Shown here: piece after piece, positions 58,748 to 64,000 of the stretch
Numbering within the stretch: position 1 is the first letter of the stretch
How the letters are laid out: every line of letters starts with the position of its first letter
NCBI RefSeq assembly: GCF_013337765.1
Contig: NZ_VBSB01000008.1
Coordinates: forward strand, 186,001-250,000
Direction of reading: 5' to 3'
Length of the DNA stretch: 64,000 nt
From: Mycolicibacterium sphagni
GTDB lineage: Bacteria > Actinomycetota > Actinomycetes > Mycobacteriales > Mycobacteriaceae
The notes under the pieces: generated by a model
Databases searched by the model: none
Seen by the model: only the letters and a program-made list of their open reading frames with translations
Told to the model about the DNA's origin: nothing
Made by a program: the position numbers and the translations under genes

Positions 58748-59956
58748 CTATCCGCCGCCCAGCCCCGACAGGCGATCCCGCAGGCGGCTGCGCAACGACG
58801 GCTTGGGCTGGACGGGGGGCGGTGCGATGACAGCCGGTACCGGCGGCGGTGCTTCGGCCTCGACCGGCGGCACGGCGGCGGCGTCGAGCGGCACATCGGC
58901 GGGCGGTGCCTCGGGTGGCGGCGGCATGTTCATCGTCATCGCGACGACCGGAGCCGCGTCGAAGGTGGGCTCGGTGGCCGGCGGCCCGGCCGGCCGGGAC
59001 TGCGCTTCGTCAGGTGCGGCCGCAGCCGGAGCGGCGGGTGCAGGCGCCTCAGGGGCGCTTTCGGGCAGCAGTGCGGGTGTCTCGGCGGTGTTCACGACGT
59101 CGCGATGCTCGGCACGTGTTCCGTGGTCGGGCACCAGTTCCAGACCCACTGCCACCGATGCCGACACCACGAACGCCACCACACCTCCGGCGAGCAGCGC
59201 TGTCGCCCCGCGCATCGCCTTCGAGTCGTTACGGCGATCGGCGGGCGGGGCCGGCAGGCTGAACAGCGGATCGTCGAGCACTCCGATGCCGTTCACCGAG
59301 GCCAGGGCCGCCCCGCGGGCCAAGGCCAGCTCCGCCTCGGCCGGTGCGAACACCGGGATGCCCACGATCTCTTCGAGGCGACGGGCGATCGACTCGAAAC
59401 CTTCTCCGGAGCCCAGCAGCACCAGCCCGTCGGGGTGCCATTCGCTGGCGGTCAGGATGTCCGACAGCCAGGTGATCAGGTCCTGGTCGGTTTCGAGGTC
59501 ATAGCTGATCGCGGTCTGCACGGCGCCCTCGTCGGCGTCGACGACCAGGGCGACGACGGCGTCGGGCTCGACGACACACACCGCGGTCACGTCCGCGCCG
59601 ATCACCTGCCCGATACCGCGAGCGAAGGCTTCGGTGGCCTCCGGCAGCCGGATCGGGATCACGTTGTCGAACCCGGAGTCGGCCAACGAGTCGAGCAGCA
59701 GCGAGGCCTCGACCGAGGCGTCGTCACTCCAGGTCACTCCGATCGACTGCAACCGCTGACCGCCGGCGATGGCTTGGGTGCGCGACAGCGCCTCTGCGAC
59801 GAACTCCGACGTCGTGACCGGGCTGAACCCGCCGCGGCGCACCTCGAACGTGTCGTGCCCCTTCGTGGCGCCGTCGACTCCGTCACCTTGGACAAGGACG
59901 AGTCCGACAGTGGTCGGGGTCATCGACAGTCCCAGGACCGTGTCCAACTGAAGCAC
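58748..59956 (-). CDS. Mycobacterial membrane protein with actin-like N-terminal domain and Pro-rich tail
   Basis: A 402-residue protein. Residues 1-215 have the look of an actin/Hsp70-like nucleotide fold (VLGLSMTPTTVGLVLVQGDG, DAVVALVVDADEGAVQTAIS, GLVLLGSGEGFESIARRL). Then comes a single membrane helix (ALLAGGVVAFVVSASVAVGLEL, about 250-271) and a long Ala/Pro/Glu-rich tail to the end. Similar proteins seem to be confined to mycobacteria and have no known function. GTG 59956 has GGAGAGGA right before it. The 238 bases to fdxA hold no gene. Confidence 0.75.
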   Translation of the reverse strand: MLQLDTVLGLSMTPTTVGLVLVQGDGVDGATKGHDTFEVRRGGFSPVTTSEFVAEALSRTQAIAGGQRLQSIGVTWSDDASVEASLLLDSLADSGFDNVIPIRLPEATEAFARGIGQVIGADVTAVCVVEPDAVVALVVDADEGAVQTAISYDLETDQDLITWLSDILTASEWHPDGLVLLGSGEGFESIARRLEEIVGIPVFAPAEAELALARGAALASVNGIGVLDDPLFSLPAPPADRRNDSKAMRGATALLAGGVVAFVVSASVAVGLELVPDHGTRAEHRDVVNTAETPALLPESAPEAPAPAAPAAAAPDEAQSRPAGPPATEPTFDAAPVVAMTMNMPPPPEAPPADVPLDAAAVPPVEAEAPPPVPAVIAPPPVQPKPSLRSRLRDRLSGLGGG

Positions 59957-60194
59957 TCCTCTCCGGTTCTGACTTCGCCGGCCTCACACAACGCGCGCGC
60001 AGAGACACAATTACCTGCTGCGATACGTCGCGCTGGAAGCGCCGGAAGCGAACCGGGACAGCGTGGTCGTCTTCGATCTCCGTGGAGCCTACCCGCAGTC
60101 GCGTATACCGGCGAATGAGCACCGTGTGGTCCCGCTTCGGAGACGATCCGATAACGGCCGGAACCTGGGGTTACCGAAGAAGAGGAGGTGTGGA

Positions 60195-60539
60195 TCAGTC
60201 CGGTTGGTGCGGCAGCGCGGCAACCATCGGGGTGTCGACACCGACCGGGCCGAGCTCATAGGCCCCACCCGGGTCCCCGATCGGGGCGTCGCGGCCAGGC
60301 AGGATCTCGCTGAAGAACGCGGCGTTGTCGGCGAGGAACTTCTTCTCGTCCTCGGGCAGGTCGCCCTCGAAATAGATGGCGTCCACCTCGCAGAGGATCT
60401 TGCAGGCGCCGCATTCCACGCATTCGGTGGGATTGATGTACATGGTGCGGTCACCCTCGTAAATGCAGTCGACCGGGCATTCCTTCATGCAGGCCTTGTG
60501 CTTGATATCGACACACGCACTGCTGATCACGTAGGTCAT
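60195..60539 (-). CDS. fdxA: FdxA, 7Fe ferredoxin
   Basis: A 114-residue ferredoxin with two clusters: C-X7-C-X3-CP (SACVDIKHKACMKECPVDC) for the 3Fe-4S site and CVECGACKILC for the 4Fe-4S site. The length and C-terminal tail (GPVGVDTPMVAALP) match M. tuberculosis FdxA (Rv2007c), a DosR-regulon member. It is an electron carrier of low-oxygen metabolism. A DosR-type palindrome lies 57-74 bases before the ATG with a second weaker one behind it, so hypoxia induction is expected. Confidence 0.94.
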   Translation of the reverse strand: MTYVISSACVDIKHKACMKECPVDCIYEGDRTMYINPTECVECGACKILCEVDAIYFEGDLPEDEKKFLADNAAFFSEILPGRDAPIGDPGGAYELGPVGVDTPMVAALPHQPD

Positions 60540-60595
60540 GGCCGCAGCCTATCTGTAACTCGACGTACCACACACGAGGTAGAAGGCCCATGCCG

Positions 60596-60633
60596 TAGGG
60601 ACCAAAGTCCCTATGTGCCAGGGACCTGGCCCC
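60596..60633 (-). promoter_or_regulatory. Two DosR-type boxes before fdxA
   Basis: TAGGGACCAAAGTCCCTA (60596-60613) has perfect 7-base arms and differs from the DosR core GGGACTWWAGTCCC by one base. GGGACCTGGCCCC (60621-60633) is a weaker second site about 22 bases further upstream by centre, near two helical turns. DosR sites often come in such pairs. Confidence 0.75.
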
Positions 60634-60635
60634 GC

Positions 60636-61205
60636 TCAGTGGGGCAATGCGCCGGTGACGTCGACCCAACCAGTCGGGTCGCTGCGATGGTCGGTGGTGT
60701 TCCGGCATTCGCCGTAGATCTGCATCGTGGCCCGGTCGGCCTTGTCGGAATTGCGGAAGTAGATGGCCGTCACCCCGTTGCGGGTCAAGGTCCGGCCGCC
60801 GGGGTGGCCGCCCGGCGGCGTCGCCACGGTCCAGCCCTTGGCGGTCATCGCCGTCGTGATCGACTCGAAGTACTGCGGGGTGGCCATGACCCCCGGCACG
60901 TCGAAGTTGAGGTAGACCGCGCCCTGGTACGGCGGGTCGTCGGCGTTCGTGCACGACATCAGCAGATAGCTCGCGCTGATGCCCTTCAGCTTGCCGGTGG
61001 CTGTGATCTCCCCGGCCGGCTCGAGGACCTGGCGTTTGGCCTGCTCGTCGGTCAGTGGGTGTGCGACCGGATCGACAGCCTCGCCGCGAAGATCCCGAAA
61101 CCGATGCATCGCAACGAAACTCAGCCCGAAGACCAGGCTGACGAGCAGTGCCGCAGCGATGAGCAGCACTGCGGGTTTGGATCGAAGGCCGGTCGCCGAG
61201 GGCAT
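60636..61205 (-). CDS. Membrane-anchored extracytoplasmic protein of unknown function
   Basis: A 189-residue protein with an N-terminal membrane helix (AVLLIAAALLVSLVFGLSFV, about 12-31) and an outside domain with two cysteines (LLMSCTNADDPPYQG and IYGECRNTTD), strands such as GAVYLNFDVPGVM and a TRNGVTAIYFRNSDKADRATM run. I do not recognise it. ATG 61205 lies 4 bases after the stop of the secreted-protein gene upstream, so the two form an operon. Confidence 0.72.
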   Translation of the reverse strand: MPSATGLRSKPAVLLIAAALLVSLVFGLSFVAMHRFRDLRGEAVDPVAHPLTDEQAKRQVLEPAGEITATGKLKGISASYLLMSCTNADDPPYQGAVYLNFDVPGVMATPQYFESITTAMTAKGWTVATPPGGHPGGRTLTRNGVTAIYFRNSDKADRATMQIYGECRNTTDHRSDPTGWVDVTGALPH

Positions 61206-61209
61206 CACA

Positions 61210-61725
61210 TCAGGACAGCGGGGTGCAGCTGTAGGGCCGTTGGTCGAAGAAGTGGACGCCCGCCATGCCGTCGACGTAGGTGTATTCCACGCCCGGACCC
61301 CAGTTGGTGCCCGGGACCACCCACGGCGGGACGCCGGCCGGGTAGGCGACGGTGAAATCGGTGAAGAACGCCGCGTTGTCGGGGCAGCCGGCCCGGCCGG
61401 GGACCGGATTCCACGCGTGCACCACGATCGGGTTGTACAGATGTGGTCCCTGCGCGCAGTTGGGTTGGCACTGAACGGCATTGTCGGTGCCGGTTCCCCT
61501 GGCGCCGTCGGCTCCCCATGAACTCCAGGTCATGTTCTCCATGATGCTGGTGGAGTCGCATCCGTAGACCACTTGCTGCGGTTTCTCCAGCAGCGGCTGG
61601 CTCGGGTCATAACAGCTACCGAACATGTAGACGGTGTCCTCGGCGGCCGTGGCCACGCCGGAACCGCTCAAGCCGGACGCCATCATGACCAATGCCGCGC
61701 CACCGATTGCCACTGCGCGGACCAT
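61210..61725 (-). CDS. Secreted cysteine-rich protein of unknown function
   Basis: A 171-residue exported protein with a signal peptide (VAIGGAALVMMASGLSGSGV, cut near ATAAE). The mature chain has six cysteines (FGSCYDPSQ, VYGCDSTS, VQCQPNCAQG, RAGCPDN and YSCTPLS), likely three disulfide bonds, and is rich in Pro, Gly, Trp and Tyr. PE-PPE and esterase motifs are absent. The family has a mycobacterial look but no known job. It is read with the downstream membrane-anchored gene. Confidence 0.75.
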   Translation of the reverse strand: MVRAVAIGGAALVMMASGLSGSGVATAAEDTVYMFGSCYDPSQPLLEKPQQVVYGCDSTSIMENMTWSSWGADGARGTGTDNAVQCQPNCAQGPHLYNPIVVHAWNPVPGRAGCPDNAAFFTDFTVAYPAGVPPWVVPGTNWGPGVEYTYVDGMAGVHFFDQRPYSCTPLS

Positions 61726-61764
61726 TGCATCTCCTCACCGATACCAACGACGCGCGCATGCTAA

Positions 61765-61914
61765 CACCCAGGTGAGGACCAATGGCCCTACGAGATGTGG
61801 GCCTTCGACTCGGGACGCCACCACGGCAAGGCCCATAACGTCGACGACGACATCGTGATTGTGGCGCACACCGGGGGATGCGCCGAGGTGTGCCCGTTCA
61901 CCCGCAGGTGGTGA
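61765..61914 (+). pseudogene. Short coding-like remnant without a proper start
   Basis: A plus-strand frame of about 49 codons between stops reads GEDQWPYEMWAFDSGRHHGK and ends DIVIVAHTGGCAEVCPFTRRW. Its residue mix is protein-like, but only ATG 61795 could start it and no ribosome site precedes it. It may be the tail of a lost gene. I do not recognise the family. Confidence 0.3.
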
Positions 61915-61938
61915 GGCGAAGGGCTGGCAGCGAGCCTG

Positions 61939-62793
61939 TCAGCCCTTGGCCAGGGTGAACTGGCAGATGTCGGTATAGCCGTCGCGGAACAGCTCAGCGC
62001 AGCCGGTCAGGTACCTCATGTACCGGTCGTACACCTCGCGCGACTGCAGGGCCACGGCCTCTTCCTCGCTGGCCTCGAGCGCCGCTGCCCACTGGTCCAG
62101 GGTGCGGGCGTAATGCAGCCGCAGCGGGTGGACCCGGTTGACGTTGAAGCCGGCGCGGATGGCGTGCTCCTGGACGTCCGTCACCTTGGGCAACCGGCCA
62201 CCGGGGAAGATCTCGTCCATGATGAATTTGAAAAACTTCAAGTGCCGCATCGTAATTGGCATTCCGCGCTCGGCGAATTCCTCGTCACTCGGCAGAACGA
62301 TGGTGTGCAGCAACATCAGTCCATCGGCGGGCAGCGCGTCGTAAGCCATCTTGAAGAAGGCTTCGTAGCGATCCGATCCGAAGTGTTCGAACGCACCGAT
62401 CGAGACGATTCGGTCGACCGGCTCGTCGAACTGCTCCCAACCCTCGAGCAGGACTCGCCGCGACCGAGTGCTCTCGGAGTCGTCGAACAGCTGTTGGACG
62501 TGCAGCGCCTGATTCTTGCTCAGGGTCAGCCCGATCACGTTGACGTCGTAGCGATCCAGAGCACGCATCAGCGTGGCTCCCCAACCGCAACCGACATCGA
62601 GCAACGTCATGCCCGGCTCAAGGCCCAACTTCCCCAGCGACAGATCGATCTTGGCGATCTGTGCCTGCTCGAGCGTCAGATCCTCAGTCTCGAAGTATGC
62701 GCAGCTGTAGGTCTGGGTCTTGTCCAGGAAGAGCCGATAGAAGTCGTCGGACAGGTCGTAATGGTGCTGCACGTCGTCGAAACGCGGCTCCAT
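61939..62793 (-). CDS. Mycolic acid methyltransferase/cyclopropane synthase (CmaA/MmaA family)
   Basis: A 284-residue SAM-dependent enzyme of the mycolic acid methyltransferase family. The family start FDDVQHHYDLSDDFYRLFLD, TQTYSCAYFE, SAM motif LLDVGCGWGATLMRALDRYD, NVIGLTLSKNQ, SIGAFEHFG and the end RYMRYLTGCAELF all match MmaA2/CmaA proteins. These modify meromycolate double bonds with cyclopropane or methyl branches. ATG 62793 matches family length. GTG 62886 would add 31 residues with no family support. Which modification it performs cannot be told by eye. Confidence 0.9.
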   Translation of the reverse strand: MEPRFDDVQHHYDLSDDFYRLFLDKTQTYSCAYFETEDLTLEQAQIAKIDLSLGKLGLEPGMTLLDVGCGWGATLMRALDRYDVNVIGLTLSKNQALHVQQLFDDSESTRSRRVLLEGWEQFDEPVDRIVSIGAFEHFGSDRYEAFFKMAYDALPADGLMLLHTIVLPSDEEFAERGMPITMRHLKFFKFIMDEIFPGGRLPKVTDVQEHAIRAGFNVNRVHPLRLHYARTLDQWAAALEASEEEAVALQSREVYDRYMRYLTGCAELFRDGYTDICQFTLAKG

Positions 62794-62976
62794 ACATTCG
62801 GCTTGTTCGGCGTCTGCCGGTGTATCTAACAAAGTGGTGTCCTGTTCTTGCGTCGCACTCCGGCCCACCCCCGCAAGACCGGCCACACTCCCCGGGTGAC
62901 CTAACCCGGGTAGCCTACGTGACCAACCCGCGAAGTCCCCACTTGAGCAAACTGTGAGGCAGCTAAATATCGGCTG

Positions 62977-63228
62977 TTATGCGGAATTGCCGGCCTCCTC
63001 GTCCTTGCCGTAAATGGGCTGTCCTTCATCGTTGAGCCAATCGTTGACGGCGGTGCCGGTAACGGTGTTGTGGGACCCGGGCAAAACCGCCGTCGGCCGG
63101 CCCTCATAGGACTTCATCATTTCTTTCGCGATGCCCTTCGCGTGCTCACCCGGAACGGGTATGTCGCCCTGGCCGTGTTGCTCGGGGGCCTGGTCGGAAG
63201 GACTTTCGGAGCTTTCTGGAGTGCTCAC
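62977..63228 (-). CDS. Small acidic protein of unknown function
   Basis: An 83-residue hydrophilic protein that starts with a disordered Ser/Glu/Pro/Gln segment (STPESSESPSDQAPEQ). A short conserved-looking core follows (GIAKEMMKSYEGRP, NTVTGTAVNDWLNDEGQPIY). No motif, signal peptide or membrane helix is present. The promoter would lie in the 186-base gap shared with the divergent protease gene. Function unknown. Confidence 0.6.
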   Translation of the reverse strand: MSTPESSESPSDQAPEQHGQGDIPVPGEHAKGIAKEMMKSYEGRPTAVLPGSHNTVTGTAVNDWLNDEGQPIYGKDEEAGNSA

Positions 63229-63414
63229 GATCGGAGTCCCTTCTCGTCCGTTGGGGGCGATGTTGAGGATGAGGTGGAGCGGCTAGCTGATGCTGTGCAA
63301 AGGACTGCCCAAATGTGGGCTCCACCAAACCGTGATATTCCGCCCAGCAACCCCGCGAGCGGCTAAAAGAGTGTCCGAGTGCCACTCGAGCCGCTTTTCA
63401 GGCAAAGTTGAGCT

Positions 63415-64000
63415 ATGGACGCAAAGGTTCCGCTTCGCCGCGGCCGCCGGCTCATCACCATGCTGGCGGCCCTTCTGCTGGTGCCGGCTCTGGTCACGGG
63501 GCCCGCGCACGCCGCACCGGCGCCCAATGGCCCTGCTCCCCTGGCGCCGCCGCTGGACCAATCGGCGGTGCTGGGATTGGTCACCCCGGGACTCGTCGAT
63601 ATCAACACGACACTCAACTATCAAGGCGCGGTCGGTGCCGGCACCGGCATCGTGCTCGACGCGGGCGGCGAGGTGCTGACCAACAACCACGTCATCGAGG
63701 GGGCCACCGGAATCACCGCCACGAGCTTGGCCAACGGGCGCACGTACCCCGTGGACGTCGTCGGCTACGACAGGACCAACGACATCGCCCTGGTCCGGTT
63801 GCGCGGCGCCGGTGATCTCCCGGTCGCGTCACTGGGCACTTCGTCGGGCATCGCAGTGGGTGATCCGATCGCGGCGATCGGAAATGCCGGCGGGGCCGGC
63901 GGAGCGCCGAGTTTCTCGCCGGGCAACATCACCCAACTGGGCGCCTCGGTGCGCGCCTCCGATGAGTCCGGTGGCGGGACCCGGGAACTCTCCGATCTGA
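63415..64000 (+). CDS. pepA: PepA-type secreted trypsin-like serine protease, 5' part
   Basis: The gene runs off the window end with 195 codons shown. After a signal peptide (LITMLAALLLVPALVTGPAH, cut near AHAAP) the chain follows M. tuberculosis PepA/Mtb32A: VDINTTLNYQGAVGAGTGIV, VLTNNHVIEGAT (catalytic His92), VDVVGYDRTNDIALVRL (Asp123), GDPIAAIGNAGG and QLGASVRASDES. The catalytic Ser and any PDZ domain lie beyond base 64000. It is exported and probably works in cell-wall or protein turnover. ATG 63415 starts the signal peptide. Confidence 0.9.
   Translation, partial: MDAKVPLRRGRRLITMLAALLLVPALVTGPAHAAPAPNGPAPLAPPLDQSAVLGLVTPGLVDINTTLNYQGAVGAGTGIVLDAGGEVLTNNHVIEGATGITATSLANGRTYPVDVVGYDRTNDIALVRLRGAGDLPVASLGTSSGIAVGDPIAAIGNAGGAGGAPSFSPGNITQLGASVRASDESGGGTRELSDL

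Noticed and set aside
58370..60118. A 582-codon plus-strand frame over the actin-like gene
   Set aside because: It is a high-GC antisense shadow of the minus-strand gene at 58748-59956, which has a proper ribosome site, domains and a membrane helix. The plus frame has no recognisable domain.
1..64000. CRISPR arrays, insertion sequences, prophage or integrase genes
   Set aside because: No regularly spaced repeats, transposase, integrase or phage structural protein is visible on either strand.

Overview
The window reads as chromosomal DNA of a mycobacterium, most likely an environmental, fast-growing Mycolicibacterium-type species. The evidence is the very high G+C, frequent GTG starts and GTGA/ATGA overlaps, and a gene set typical of the genus: a WhiB protein, an LpqH-like lipoprotein, an LdtA-type L,D-transpeptidase, a PepA-type secreted protease, a mycolic acid methyltransferase, a CYP125 steroid hydroxylase with a KstR-type operator, and fdxA behind a DosR-type box. 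I see no rRNA, tRNA, CRISPR array, insertion sequence or prophage. After the broken genes are counted, no stretch above about 300 bases lacks a gene.

Layout. 1-5.6 kb: an operon (aminotransferase, glutaryl-CoA dehydrogenase, semialdehyde dehydrogenase, class III CoA-transferase) that fits 5-aminovalerate/glutarate breakdown, facing a PucR regulator. 5.8-10.6 kb: whiB-like gene, a decayed YeiH-type transporter, CDP-diglyceride pyrophosphatase, an HTH-Mop molybdate-sensor-like protein with modA, a phosphodiesterase-like protein and a nitroreductase. 10.6-16.3 kb: PAS-GGDEF protein, YaaA, a tandem 65-bp start/stop-overlapping repeat before a methyltransferase, a membrane GGDEF protein with a damaged active site, and an agmatinase-type ureohydrolase. 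16.3-22.5 kb: five genes of unknown role built round a split TPR/CHAT caspase-like protease pair. 22.5-33.7 kb: lipoprotein, amidohydrolase/AraC pair, amidase, hydrolase, small secreted proteins, cinA, and a GNAT enzyme with a gyrase-A-like N-terminal coil. 33.9-43.1 kb: an exo-glucosaminidase-like GH2 enzyme, a DMT transporter, a polyol-type kinase/dehydrogenase/oxidoreductase operon and a HAD phosphatase. 43.1-57.8 kb: steroid/lipid-type metabolism (FabG3-like SDR, nitronate monooxygenase, two P450s, ferredoxin, SDR, fatty acid hydroxylase) with their TetR, XRE and FadR regulators, plus a STAS/ANTAR regulatory operon. 57.8-64 kb: cell-envelope and secreted proteins, fdxA, a mycolic acid methyltransferase and the start of pepA.

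Regulatory sites are unusually legible here. Perfect or near-perfect palindromes for KstR, DosR, FadR, TetR and XRE-type regulators lie in the intergenic spaces next to the genes they would be expected to control. The least explained part is the CHAT/TPR cluster. The most striking small-scale structure is the tandem repeat at 12730-12859.
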